In this document: piece by piece, positions 1 to 8,306 of the stretch | Position numbering within the stretch: position 1 is the first letter of the stretch | Layout of the letters: every line of letters begins with the position of its first letter | DNA from: Allomuricauda sp. M10 | GTDB taxonomy: Bacteria; Bacteroidota; Bacteroidia; Flavobacteriales; Flavobacteriaceae | NCBI RefSeq assembly: GCF_020782875.1 | Contig: NZ_JAJGBN010000001.1 | Location: 992,001-1,056,000 of the forward strand | DNA: 64,000 nt | Reading direction: 5' to 3' | The notes under the pieces: generated by a model | The model's input: only the letters and a program-made list of their open reading frames with translations | What the model was told of the DNA's origin: nothing | Database searches by the model: none | Translations under genes and position numbers: made by a program

Positions 1-1161
1 AACGAAGAGCTTGGCCAGTTGCTTTTAAAACAAGCTGACGCAGAAAGGGCCATTATAAATTTAAAGATCCGTGCGGCCCAGAACGAGCTTAGCCTTAACC
101 GAGGGAACATAGAACTACAGAACGAGGTGCTACGGCTTCGTAATGAACTGCTGGAGGTCGAGGAACGCATCACAGGGCAGCAGTCCGAACAGTTGGCGAA
201 CCAGAACAGTCTTAGAAATGAGGAGCTGGCCGCAATACAGGAATTCGAGAAGAAAAAGAAGGAACTCAGGGACCAGATAGACCTTGCAAATATCGAGGAT
301 GAAAGATTAAAAGCGGAGGCCAAACTTCAAAGGGATTTTGAGGCACAACAGTTGGAACTGGAAAACCTCCAGCTAAATGAACAACAGAAAGGGGAATTGT
401 TGGCACTCTTGGAAGAATCAAAACAGCAACAACTTGCCGAGATACAAGATGCATACAGGCAGGAGAACCTAAAGAAGGATATCCAAGCGGAAAAATCCAA
501 GGTGGCTGCACGGGAGGAAACACTTGAAGCAATAATTGGACTAGCTGGGCAGGAGTCCGCAATAGGTAAGGCTGCACTCATTGCCAAACAGGTATTGGCC
601 CTAAAGGAGCATGCCCTTAACTTAGGTCTGTTCACCTCAAAAGCTGCCATAGCTACTGCCGAAGCCACAACCGATATTGCAAAGGGTACGGCTAAATCGG
701 CCTCAGCAGCCCCGTTCCCCGCAAACTTGCCTTTGATAGCTGGGTTTGTTGCTTCAGTCGCTGGTATCATAGCGACCATAAAAGGGGCGGTTTCAAAAGG
801 TAAATCCGTAGCACCCCCGAAAGCCGAAAGAGGTATGTTGTTGCGTGGCCCGCGTCATTCAGGTGGTGGTATCCTTATCGAGGCAGAAGGAGGGGAGGCT
901 ATAATGAACAGAAAGGCCACGAGCCGCTATCTTCCCTTGTTATCGGCATTGAACACTTCCACTGGAGGAGTTCCTTTCATGGAACAGGGCGGTATTGCTG
1001 GCAGTACATCCTATAATGGCGGTAATATTATAGACTATGAGAGGTTGGGTTATGAAGTGGCAAAAGCCAATATGAGCCTGCCCAATCCCGTGGTATCGGT
1101 TGAGGAAATCAACAGTACAAATTCTAGGGTATCGGCAGTAGAATCAATCGCCAGTTTTTAA
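1..1161 (+). CDS. phage tail tape-measure protein, C-terminal part (cut by window edge)
   Basis: The frame is open from the first base, so this is the 3' part of a longer gene. The first ~170 residues are Gln/Glu/Lys-rich coiled coil with little hydrophobic core. Then come Ala-rich hydrophobic helices (residues ~180-260, including LPLIAGFVASVAGIIATIKG). A Gly-rich tail follows, with GGGILIEAEGGEAIMNRK and a run reading YLPLLSALN. The EGGE-x-I-x-NRK module is common at the C terminus of tape-measure proteins of siphophages and prophages, where the protein sets tail length and helps DNA ejection. No other tail gene follows; the next genes are on the opposite strand and then the host comM fragment begins. 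I infer the edge of a prophage or phage-derived island. Confidence 0.72.
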   Translation, partial: NEELGQLLLKQADAERAIINLKIRAAQNELSLNRGNIELQNEVLRLRNELLEVEERITGQQSEQLANQNSLRNEELAAIQEFEKKKKELRDQIDLANIEDERLKAEAKLQRDFEAQQLELENLQLNEQQKGELLALLEESKQQQLAEIQDAYRQENLKKDIQAEKSKVAAREETLEAIIGLAGQESAIGKAALIAKQVLALKEHALNLGLFTSKAAIATAEATTDIAKGTAKSASAAPFPANLPLIAGFVASVAGIIATIKGAVSKGKSVAPPKAERGMLLRGPRHSGGGILIEAEGGEAIMNRKATSRYLPLLSALNTSTGGVPFMEQGGIAGSTSYNGGNIIDYERLGYEVAKANMSLPNPVVSVEEINSTNSRVSAVESIASF

Positions 1162-1162
1162 A

Positions 1163-1696
1163 TTACTTCCACCATTCATAATAAATACGATTTCTTAGGT
1201 AAGCCCACAAAATCAAAACCGTGAGAATGGAAAGGAAAATTCTTGCATTTGGGAGTGGGCAAAAAGAATCGGGGATGACGAAATAAACAACAATGCCAAC
1301 AATAAAGATTGCTCCAACTAGAATATGTCGCCAAGTTTTACACTTAACAAGGCAATCATTTCCCCAAGGTCCACACCAGTGGCCAAATGAAGCCGAAAGA
1401 AATAAAATCGAAGTGTACCACCCCATATGGTCCGAATTCGATTCAACAGCTATCGAATATGCAATTATGGCCGCAGCATGAAAATAATCGAATGGATGCC
1501 CCCTTCCTTCATCATACTTTTTGTAGGTATAGGTGACATATACCCCCAATGCAATCAAGGCAGCAAACCTAAAAATTGCAGATTGTGGATTTTCAACGTT
1601 TTTGACCAAAACAGAAAAAACACTCCAAATAATATTTCCCGCCAGTGCTGGCCAAACTAAATCTTGATAGATTTCCTTGTAACTTTTCGCAGCCAT
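1163..1696 (-). CDS. hypothetical membrane protein
   Basis: A 177-residue protein starting at the ATG encoding MAAKSYKEIYQD; an upstream in-frame TTG would add 11 residues but is less likely. About five hydrophobic segments are visible (roughly residues 20-35, 45-60, 75-90, 125-145, 155-170), so it should sit in the inner membrane. A Cys/Trp-rich stretch (HWCGPWGNDCLVKCK) lies between the third and fourth segments. I do not recognise a family. It ends one base after the tape-measure stop, on the opposite strand, and lies on the phage side of the comM junction, so it may be cargo of the island. Confidence 0.55.
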   Translation of the reverse strand: MAAKSYKEIYQDLVWPALAGNIIWSVFSVLVKNVENPQSAIFRFAALIALGVYVTYTYKKYDEGRGHPFDYFHAAAIIAYSIAVESNSDHMGWYTSILFLSASFGHWCGPWGNDCLVKCKTWRHILVGAIFIVGIVVYFVIPDSFCPLPNARIFLSILTVLILWAYLRNRIYYEWWK

Positions 1697-1739
1697 TTTA
1701 TAAAGATGTTGGTTAACTGGGGGAGTCAATTAAATATAG

Positions 1740-2189
1740 TCAATTTACCAATTCCATCCTCTCAAAATCAATCACCCACCCATCTTTGAAGAAGTCGGTA
1801 CCGATAATGCCTACTACACCATTTAGTTTTCTAACGTTGGACAGGTCAATGGAATACTCGAAAAGTCCAGTTAGATCCTCCCCTGATACTTCAATTACAA
1901 TATCCTTTAATTTGTGGGGTACCTGCTGCCCCCCAATACCGCCTATGGTCTGATATTTGGGATCATCCTTGACCTCATAAGTGGTAAAGTTCCAGTTCTT
2001 GGCCGCCTTCTTATCAATAAGGCTAATGCTTGCGCCCGTGTCCAACAATAGGTATGCGGGCTTTTTGTTTACATAGCATTCTATAACTGGCATCCCTTTA
2101 ATAATTTTGAAAGGCAAAGTTCTTTGACCCCATGAAACAAGGGGGAATAGCATAAAAACCACCAATAATTTTAATGACACATTATACAC
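1740..2189 (-). CDS. retropepsin-like aspartic protease family protein
   Basis: About 149 residues. The N terminus is a signal peptide (LKLLVVFMLFPLVSWGQ, cleavage near residue 21), giving an exported ~130-residue domain. The active-site motif LLLDTGASISLI (Asp50) and a second region VVGIIGTDFF are typical of the single-domain aspartyl proteases related to retroviral pepsins (Asp_protease_2 type), here without the transmembrane or PDZ parts seen in longer relatives. The annotated first codon is GTG at 2189. Other starts exist (GTG four codons in, ATG at residue 13, which would shorten the signal peptide). Its 5' end lies right at the point where comM homology begins, so its promoter would have to come from the junction or from comM sequence. 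Confidence 0.7.
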   Translation of the reverse strand: MYNVSLKLLVVFMLFPLVSWGQRTLPFKIIKGMPVIECYVNKKPAYLLLDTGASISLIDKKAAKNWNFTTYEVKDDPKYQTIGGIGGQQVPHKLKDIVIEVSGEDLTGLFEYSIDLSNVRKLNGVVGIIGTDFFKDGWVIDFERMELVN

Positions 2190-2898
2190 AATAACAAGTG
2201 CCGCCTTGGTGGGTGGCGGTGGCTATCCGCAACCAGGGGAAATTTCGCTTTCGCATAATGGCGTATTGTTCTTGGACGAACTCCCAGAATTTGAACGTAG
2301 GGTTTTGGAAGTGATGCGGCAACCCATGGAAGATCGGGAGGTGACCATCGCAAGGGCGCAATATACGGTAACCTATCCGAGTAGTTTTATGCTGGTGGCC
2401 AGTATGAATCCCAGTCCGGGTGGGTATTTCAATGATCCAGATGCTCCGGTCACTTCTTCTCCTGCAGAAATGCAGCGGTATTTGGGCAAAATTTCCGGTC
2501 CCTTGTTGGATCGCATCGATATACATATTGAAGTGACCCCGGTTCCTTTTGAAAAACTTTCTGATGATAGGAAAGGGGAAAGCAGTGTGGAAATTCGTAG
2601 GCGGGTAGAGGCCGCCAGAGACCTTCAGACCGAAAGGTTCAAGGACATCAAAGATTTGCACTATAATGCCCAGATGGGTACAAAACACATCCGGGAGTTC
2701 TGTAAACTCAATGCATCATCAAAAAACCTCTTAAAAAACGCAATGCAACGTTTGAACCTTTCCGCAAGGGCCTATGATCGTATTTTAAAAGTGGCCCGAA
2801 CCATTGCCGATTTGGAAGGTTTGGAACATTTAAATGAAAATCATATCTCTGAAGCCATCCAATACCGGAGCTTAGATCGTGAAGGTTGGTTGGGTTAA
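2185..2898 (+). pseudogene. comM: comM/yifB (Mg-chelatase-like AAA+ ATPase), 3' half only
   Basis: The frame encodes the C-terminal ~235 residues of ComM/YifB, a protein normally ~510 residues long. It begins inside the AAA+ core with ALVGGGGYPQPGEIS, followed by the Walker B region NGVLFLDELPEFERR, the sensor region ASMNPSPGGYF, and ends naturally with YRSLDREGWLG. The N-terminal Lon-like domain and the Walker A half are absent. In-frame codons upstream of 2185 read on without a start into sequence coding the protease on the other strand, and comM-like residues fade near YTITSAALV. ComM is a hexameric helicase that promotes branch migration during natural transformation. The simplest reading is that the gene was split by insertion of the element lying to the left; the missing half may be at the other end of it. 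Confidence 0.85.
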
Positions 2899-2902
2899 CA
2901 GA

Positions 2903-4330
2903 TTAATGAAACCTTTTGATCATTTGATAGGAAAACTCCACCATCTCCCTATAGTTTTCCTTGCTGATTTTTTCATCGATACCATGGAAACGGGAAAAAC
3001 TCTCTGGACTGATGCGAATGGGATAAAAGCGATACACATCGTCCGAAACGTCGTAAAAATAACGGGCATCGGTGCCGCCTCCAATCAAACCGGGAACTAC
3101 CACCACATCTGGAAAAACAGAACGGATAGTCGTTTCCAAATTTTTGAAAGCATCTGAATCTATTCCCGAAACAGGGGAAGGGTCAACAGCAAATCCTGAA
3201 AGTTCTACTTTGATCTTGTCACCAACGGTTTTTTCAATATGCTCTTTTACTGAGGCGACCGTTTCCCCGGGCAAAATCCTAAAATTGATGGTAGCCTTTC
3301 CCACTGTCGGGATTACATTGTCCTTTACACCGCCTTCCACAATTGTTGGGGCCGTTGTGGTATGGGCATTCAAGGCCTTTAAAACAGGTCCTTTAAACAA
3401 CCATGGATTGGCGAATGCCATCTTTTTGAAAAAAGGCATTTCTGAGCCCATATACTCAAATTGGTAATCAATAGGTTTTACGAGTTTGTATGGGAGTTGG
3501 TTGTTTTCCAAATCTACAATGGCTTGGGCCAACATACCCAAAGTATTGTCTTTTGGAGGCGAGGAACTGTGTCCGCCCTTGGTTTCCACGATCAGGTTAA
3601 AGGAGGCATACCCTTTTTCTGCCAAGTTCAGCATGGCGATGGTCTTATCGAAGCCCGGCACCATGTTCTCCGCCAAAAGTCCGCCTTCATCCAAAGTCAT
3701 TGCCGCATGGATACCTTTCTCTTTTAGATAAGCCGCAATTTTTTTAGCTCCATTGGAGCCACCAAGTTCCTCATCATGACCGAAGGCCAAATAAATGGTC
3801 TGGGAAGGTGTGAAGGATTCCGTCAACAAAGTTTCTATGGATTCCATTAGTGCCATCAATGAGCTTTTATCATCCAAAGTACCCCTGCCAATGATATGGG
3901 TATCGGTGATTTTTCCAGCAAAGGGCGGGGCTTCCCAATCGGTTAGGGTAGGTTGGTCCACAGGAACCACATCTTGGTGGGACATCAGGATGATGGGCTT
4001 TTTTGAAGTATCCGAACCTTCCCATTTAAAAAGCAGGCTGTATTCGCTTATTTTTTCAAGCGATAAGTTTTCATGGATCAACGGATAGGTTTCCTTCAAA
4101 AATTGATGGAATCCATTAAAAGCCGTAGAATCAGGAATGACATCCTCTCCAAAAGAAATAGTCTCAAACTGTATGGCCTCGGACAGGTTCTGATAGGCAT
4201 TGGCCGGAAAGTTCATTTTTTCCAACGGTTCCGGTGTTACTTGTTTGGAAGAGAGTGAAAGGGTATTGAAAGTCAGGACAGCGGCCAACACAATAATAAG
4301 GGCAACTAGTACAAAAAGGAATTTTTTCAT
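2903..4330 (-). CDS. M20 family metallopeptidase (carboxypeptidase S / PM20D1-like)
   Basis: 475 residues. An N-terminal hydrophobic segment (residues ~4-22) anchors or exports the protein. The di-zinc site of M20 peptidases is visible: SHQDVV (His118, Asp120), GRGTLDDKSS (bridging Asp near 153), the Glu-Glu pair GHDEELGGS (Glu187/188), a further DEGG, and a late His in FSRFHGIDE. A lid domain lies in the middle (KGGHSSSPP onward). The length and the motif spacing fit the carboxypeptidase S / N-acyl-amino-acid hydrolase branch rather than the shorter amidohydrolases. It is convergent with the comM fragment, four bases away. The exact substrate is unknown. Confidence 0.88.
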   Translation of the reverse strand: MKKFLFVLVALIIVLAAVLTFNTLSLSSKQVTPEPLEKMNFPANAYQNLSEAIQFETISFGEDVIPDSTAFNGFHQFLKETYPLIHENLSLEKISEYSLLFKWEGSDTSKKPIILMSHQDVVPVDQPTLTDWEAPPFAGKITDTHIIGRGTLDDKSSLMALMESIETLLTESFTPSQTIYLAFGHDEELGGSNGAKKIAAYLKEKGIHAAMTLDEGGLLAENMVPGFDKTIAMLNLAEKGYASFNLIVETKGGHSSSPPKDNTLGMLAQAIVDLENNQLPYKLVKPIDYQFEYMGSEMPFFKKMAFANPWLFKGPVLKALNAHTTTAPTIVEGGVKDNVIPTVGKATINFRILPGETVASVKEHIEKTVGDKIKVELSGFAVDPSPVSGIDSDAFKNLETTIRSVFPDVVVVPGLIGGGTDARYFYDVSDDVYRFYPIRISPESFSRFHGIDEKISKENYREMVEFSYQMIKRFH

Positions 4331-4569
4331 CAGGGATTGGTTTAGTTGGTTTTGAGTTGAATTCAGTCAAATTCGATAAGGGAATGCAACTTATCGCTAC
4401 AAATTATTGAAAAAAATAAGACAGAGGCTTGAGTTGATGCTTGTTTTTTGAAAAGGCAAAAATTTAAGGTTTTCAAGACCAAATTGGTAATTCTAACTCA
4501 TTTTTGGATAACAAGTGTAAAAAATACGTTAAATGGATGCAGTGATCTGTATTTGAATGGGTTATGGAT

Positions 4570-4577
4570 TACTTTTG
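4570..4577 (+). promoter_or_regulatory. candidate promoter -7 box (TACTTTTG)
   Basis: A full match to the Bacteroidota -7 consensus TAnnTTTG lies 26 bases before the ATG of the cupin-like gene. A TTTG at 4552-4555 is nearer than the usual -33 spacing, so the upstream element is uncertain. Confidence 0.35.
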
Positions 4578-4602
4578 CCGCTATTTTTGAAATTTTAGAG
4601 GA

Positions 4603-5013
4603 ATGCAATGTGTGGAATTGAACCCAGTGGGCAACTTTGACCCATGGGAACAGGAGAAGATCGATGAGTTGCTGCATCAAGAAATAACAGAGTCTTTAAG
4701 CAATAGACTGGTGTTTGAAAACGAAAGTGTCAAACTTTGGGACCTATATCTCTCGCCTGGTGAGCGGATTCCTTTCAGAAGGCATAATACAAACTATGGT
4801 TGGGTATGCCCAACAGGGGGTTTGGTGATCACCCGGTATGGAAACGGAAAAATCGATATGTTCAAAATAGATCCGGGGGATACCGAATACTTTGAAAATA
4901 GGGGTAAAGACTATGTGAACGATTTGGAGAACATAGGGGAGCATCCTGTTTGCATCAGTATTTTGGAATACAAGGAAACCAAAAAGAGCAACAAGCCTCA
5001 ACTGTGCAATTAA
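4603..5013 (+). CDS. small cupin-like protein of unknown function
   Basis: 136 residues, cytosolic, no signal peptide. The start ATG is preceded by TTTTAGAGGA, a reasonable ribosome binding site. The middle part (LYLSPGERIPFRRHNTNYGWVCPTGG, then ITRYGNGKIDMFKIDPGDTEYFE) has the alternating strand pattern and PGD turn of a single cupin barrel, with His60 or so as a possible metal ligand. I know no characterised member. It overlaps by four bases, tail to tail, with the next gene. Confidence 0.6.
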   Translation: MQCVELNPVGNFDPWEQEKIDELLHQEITESLSNRLVFENESVKLWDLYLSPGERIPFRRHNTNYGWVCPTGGLVITRYGNGKIDMFKIDPGDTEYFENRGKDYVNDLENIGEHPVCISILEYKETKKSNKPQLCN

Positions 5014-5453
5014 ATTGCCTTGATGTTCGCTTTGAGTCCTGAGATGATTCCCAATATATTCTGAACCGTTTCCTCCAAATAGTATTTTATGGCCAAATGG
5101 GGGATCCTAATGGTGGTGAACCCATTTTTGAAGGAATGCATGGCATCTTCCAGATCACTGATCGCCTGTTCATGGGTGATCATGTTGTAATCCTTATCAA
5201 TCTCTATGTTGAGTTTTACACGTGATATGGCAATGTCCACGGAGCGTTTTCCGTCCCACCATTCCAGCATGGGATGCGCCCCCGCTTCCTTTAAGGCATA
5301 GAAGAGGTGTATCGCCTCAATGGGAGTGTTGTTATCTAAAATTACTTTTTTAATGAGCCGTGCATGACGGTCGCATAAGTGAATTCCCAAAGACTCCAAA
5401 GAAGTCTGATACTGATGGGAATCAATACTCTTTTCACAATCCTTACATGTCAT
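5010..5453 (-). CDS. small protein with zinc-ribbon-like N terminus and DUF559/endonuclease-like core
   Basis: 147 residues. The N terminus has CKDC at residues 3-6 and LCDRH at ~27-30, a likely C2-C/H zinc site. The core reads MLEWWDGKRSVDIAISRVKLNIEID and later FTTIRIPHLAIKYYLEETVQNI. The order Asp-Ile...Lys-x-Asn-Ile-Glu-Ile-Asp resembles the D-(D/E)xK-type fold of short DUF559/Vsr-like nucleases, in which a protein of this size recognises damaged or foreign DNA. This is a fold-level guess; catalysis is not shown. It stands alone, divergent from the oxoprolinase operon. Confidence 0.5.
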   Translation of the reverse strand: MTCKDCEKSIDSHQYQTSLESLGIHLCDRHARLIKKVILDNNTPIEAIHLFYALKEAGAHPMLEWWDGKRSVDIAISRVKLNIEIDKDYNMITHEQAISDLEDAMHSFKNGFTTIRIPHLAIKYYLEETVQNILGIISGLKANIKAI

Positions 5454-5634
5454 AAGTATTTGTCAAGTTTAAGGTCAAAGTTCGATTTGGGACTATTATA
5501 ACTTCGCCATTTTTAAAATCGTATAAAGTGTCGATGTAAAACACCCCACTTTTAGACGAAATGCATTTTTTTTGATGAAATACATGGTTTGTCCTAATAT
5601 CCTGTTAAATTCAACACCCTAAACCAACCTGTTT

Positions 5635-6831
5635 ATGTTGAAAAAAGTAGGCCCTGGGGTATTGGTCGCGGCAGCCTTTGTTGGGCCGGGTACCATTGCC
5701 ATGTGTACCTTGGCCGGAGCCCGTTTCGGGTATGCACTGATCTGGGCCCTGTTGATATCCATTATTGCTACGATTGTGCTACAGGGAATGGCGGGAAGAA
5801 TTGGATTGGTGACCCAAAAAGGTCTTGTGGATGTGGTTCGAGAACAATTACAGACCTCATGGATACGGAATATCGTTCTTGTAGTGGTTTTGGGAGCAAT
5901 CCTTGTTGGCAACGCAGCCTATGAAGGTGGAAACATCGGAGGGGCTACCTTGGGGCTGGAACAGATTTTCCCCAATCCCCAATTAAGACCATTTTTTCCG
6001 GCTTTGATCGGATTGGGAATTTTTCTACTGTTGTGGTTCAGCAACTATAAAATATTGGAAAGGATTTTCGTTGGCTTAGTAGCCTTAATGGGAGTGAGTT
6101 TTATCATTTGTGCGGTCATGACCAAACCTTCCGTGACCGGTATTTTGGAAGGGATGTTCATTCCTACTTTGCCCGAAGACAGTTTATTGACGGTTGTTGC
6201 CTTGGTAGGGACTACAGTGGTGCCTTATAACCTGTTCTTGCATGCATCATTGGTCCGTGAAAAATGGAAGTCACAAAGTGACTTGAAAATAGTCAAATGG
6301 GACACCATCATTTCCATTGCTTTGGGAGGACTGGTTTCCATGGCCATTTTGATTACGGCTTCTGCGGCACCCATTTCCGATATTAACAATGCCATGGATA
6401 TGGCCAAAGGCCTAGAACCGCTTTTTGGAAAAATGGCACTCTATTTTATGGCCATCGGGCTTTTGGCTGCTGGGGTAACCTCTGCCATTACAGCTCCGTT
6501 GGCAGCAGCTTATGTGGCCAGTAGTTGTTTTGGATGGGAAGGCGGCATGCAAAACAAAAAATTCAAATTTACCTGGACTTTCGTGTTGCTCTGCGGAGTG
6601 ATTTTCCTCTCGTTTGACATCAAGCCCATTCAAGTCATCCAATTTGCACAGATTGCCAATGGCGTATTATTACCTATTATGGCATTGTTGTTATTGTGGG
6701 TGGTGAACAAAAAATCGGTTATGGGAGAAAACAAGAACACTATTTTGCAGAATGTATTGGGAATGGCCATCGTGGCCTTTTCCATTTTCTTGGGATTTAA
6801 AAGTATCTTGAAAGTTTTGGGCACTATTTAA
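5635..6831 (+). CDS. Nramp-like transporter of the oxoprolinase operon
   Basis: 398 residues with about 11 hydrophobic segments, inner membrane. It belongs to the Nramp fold, but the metal-binding motif of helix 1, normally DPGN, reads GPGT here (residues 17-20), and the helix 6 Met of the usual MPHN motif is Val (VVPYN, 195-199). Canonical Mn/Fe binding is therefore unlikely. The gene ends on the base before the ATG of pxpA and clearly leads the pxpABC operon. Bacillus subtilis has a comparable arrangement (ycsG near ycsF and kipIA). I infer that it imports 5-oxoproline or a related organic substrate, or a cation needed by the enzyme; this is not shown. Confidence 0.8.
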   Translation: MLKKVGPGVLVAAAFVGPGTIAMCTLAGARFGYALIWALLISIIATIVLQGMAGRIGLVTQKGLVDVVREQLQTSWIRNIVLVVVLGAILVGNAAYEGGNIGGATLGLEQIFPNPQLRPFFPALIGLGIFLLLWFSNYKILERIFVGLVALMGVSFIICAVMTKPSVTGILEGMFIPTLPEDSLLTVVALVGTTVVPYNLFLHASLVREKWKSQSDLKIVKWDTIISIALGGLVSMAILITASAAPISDINNAMDMAKGLEPLFGKMALYFMAIGLLAAGVTSAITAPLAAAYVASSCFGWEGGMQNKKFKFTWTFVLLCGVIFLSFDIKPIQVIQFAQIANGVLLPIMALLLLWVVNKKSVMGENKNTILQNVLGMAIVAFSIFLGFKSILKVLGTI

Positions 6832-7575
6832 ATGGGAACATTTTCTATCGATATCAATTGTGATGTAGGGGAAGGGATAGGCAACGAGGCCCAGATTTTC
6901 CCCTTCATTAGTTCGTGCAACATTGCCTGTGGCGGTCATGCCGGGACCGAAGAAAGCATGTCGGAGGTGGTAGATTTGGCAATGGAAAATGGAGTGAAAA
7001 TAGGCGCACATCCATCGTACCCTGATAAAGAGAACTTTGGAAGAGAGGTATTGGATATTTCAAAACAGGCGTTGATACAAAGTATCAAAGAACAAATGTT
7101 CACCTTCCAGACCATTCTAAATCAAAAAGATGCACAGCTCCATCACATTAAGGCTCATGGCGCTTTGTACAATCAAACGGCTAAGGATGGGGAATTGGCA
7201 AAAACCTATTTGGAAGCTATTTCAACTTACAAAGGGGAAGCCATTCTTTACGTGCCATTTGGGTCCGTTGTGGCAGAATTGGCCATGGAGATGGGTTTTC
7301 AAATATGGTACGAAGCCTTCGCGGACCGAAACTACAACGCGGACCTGAGTTTGGTCTCACGAAAATTACCCAATTCCCTTATTGAAAACCCCAGTTTGGT
7401 TGTGGAACACATTCTTCCCATTATCAAGAATCATAAAGTGAAGGCTGTAAATAATGAATTTGTCAAAATTGAGGCAAAAACCCTCTGTGTGCATGGCGAC
7501 ACCGCTTCGGCATTGGAAATATTAATGTATCTTTCACAGGAATTGCCTAATCAACAGGTGCAAATACAAAAGTGA
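6832..7575 (+). CDS. pxpA: 5-oxoprolinase subunit A (LamB/YcsF family)
   Basis: 247 residues, cytosolic. Family signatures are DINCDVGEG at the N terminus, SSCNIACGGHAG (residues ~24-35) and KAHGALYNQ near 105. With PxpB and PxpC it forms the ATP-dependent enzyme that opens 5-oxo-L-proline (pyroglutamate) to L-glutamate. The ATG follows the stop codon of the transporter gene with no gap, and the gene's end overlaps the GTG start of pxpB by four bases, so the operon is tightly coupled translationally. Confidence 0.93.
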   Translation: MGTFSIDINCDVGEGIGNEAQIFPFISSCNIACGGHAGTEESMSEVVDLAMENGVKIGAHPSYPDKENFGREVLDISKQALIQSIKEQMFTFQTILNQKDAQLHHIKAHGALYNQTAKDGELAKTYLEAISTYKGEAILYVPFGSVVAELAMEMGFQIWYEAFADRNYNADLSLVSRKLPNSLIENPSLVVEHILPIIKNHKVKAVNNEFVKIEAKTLCVHGDTASALEILMYLSQELPNQQVQIQK

Positions 7576-8306
7576 AAAGTTACCCCATCAGCATCAAACC
7601 CTTTGGAGAACGAGCCGTTCTTGTGGAATGGCCCAGCGAGGTAAAGGAATCCATTTTAGCGGACATCCTCGATTTTATGGAAGCCTTCAAAGCGCTCAAA
7701 ATCCCAGGTTGGGAAATGTCAGTTGCCTATAATTCCCTGACCATGGTCTACAACAACGACCACTTGGACTTTGAGGAAACCCAAAAAATGATTTTGGAAT
7801 GTCATGCCGAACAGGCAAAAACGGCATCTACACGAGTGCAGCACCTCTGGACCATTCCGGTATGTTACGATCTGGAATTTGGAATCGATATTCAAGAAGT
7901 AGCCAAAACATTGAATCTCTCCGTAGAAGAGTTGATCAAACAACACACCTCCCATCAATATGTGGTCTATGGCATAGGCTTTTTGCCCGGGTTTATGTAT
8001 TTGGGAGGTCTTCCACAGTCTCTGGAAATCCCCAGACGTGCCGAACCGCGTTTGCAAGTGGCCAGGGGCTCTGTTGGATTGGCAGGAAAACAAACGGGTA
8101 TTTATCCACAGGAATCCCCAGGAGGATGGAACATCATTGGCAATTGCCCGGTACCGTTGTTCAATCCAAGTATAAAAGAACCTTGTTTTGTCAAAGTAGG
8201 GGACAAAATCCAATTCCATAAAATTTCAAAGGCCGAATACGAGCTCCATAAAATAGAGGCCGAGGTAGGTATTTACAAACCCGAAAAAGAGGTACTACAT
8301 GCTTAA
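7572..8306 (+). CDS. pxpB: 5-oxoprolinase subunit B (KipI/AHS1 family)
   Basis: 244 residues, starting with GTG inside the pxpA stop (GTGA overlap). The conserved block GIGFLPGFMYLGGLP (residues ~135-150) followed by PRRAEPRLQVARGSVGLAG and TGIYPQESPGGWNIIG is the allophanate-hydrolase subunit 1 signature. In Bacillus this family was first named KipI, inhibitor of sensor kinase KinA, but the operon here points to the oxoprolinase role. It overlaps pxpC by eight bases. Confidence 0.93.
   Translation: MKSYPISIKPFGERAVLVEWPSEVKESILADILDFMEAFKALKIPGWEMSVAYNSLTMVYNNDHLDFEETQKMILECHAEQAKTASTRVQHLWTIPVCYDLEFGIDIQEVAKTLNLSVEELIKQHTSHQYVVYGIGFLPGFMYLGGLPQSLEIPRRAEPRLQVARGSVGLAGKQTGIYPQESPGGWNIIGNCPVPLFNPSIKEPCFVKVGDKIQFHKISKAEYELHKIEAEVGIYKPEKEVLHA

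Noticed and set aside
2182..2688. A 168-residue minus-strand frame over the comM fragment
   Set aside because: The plus strand matches ComM through its normal C terminus; the antisense frame has no family features.
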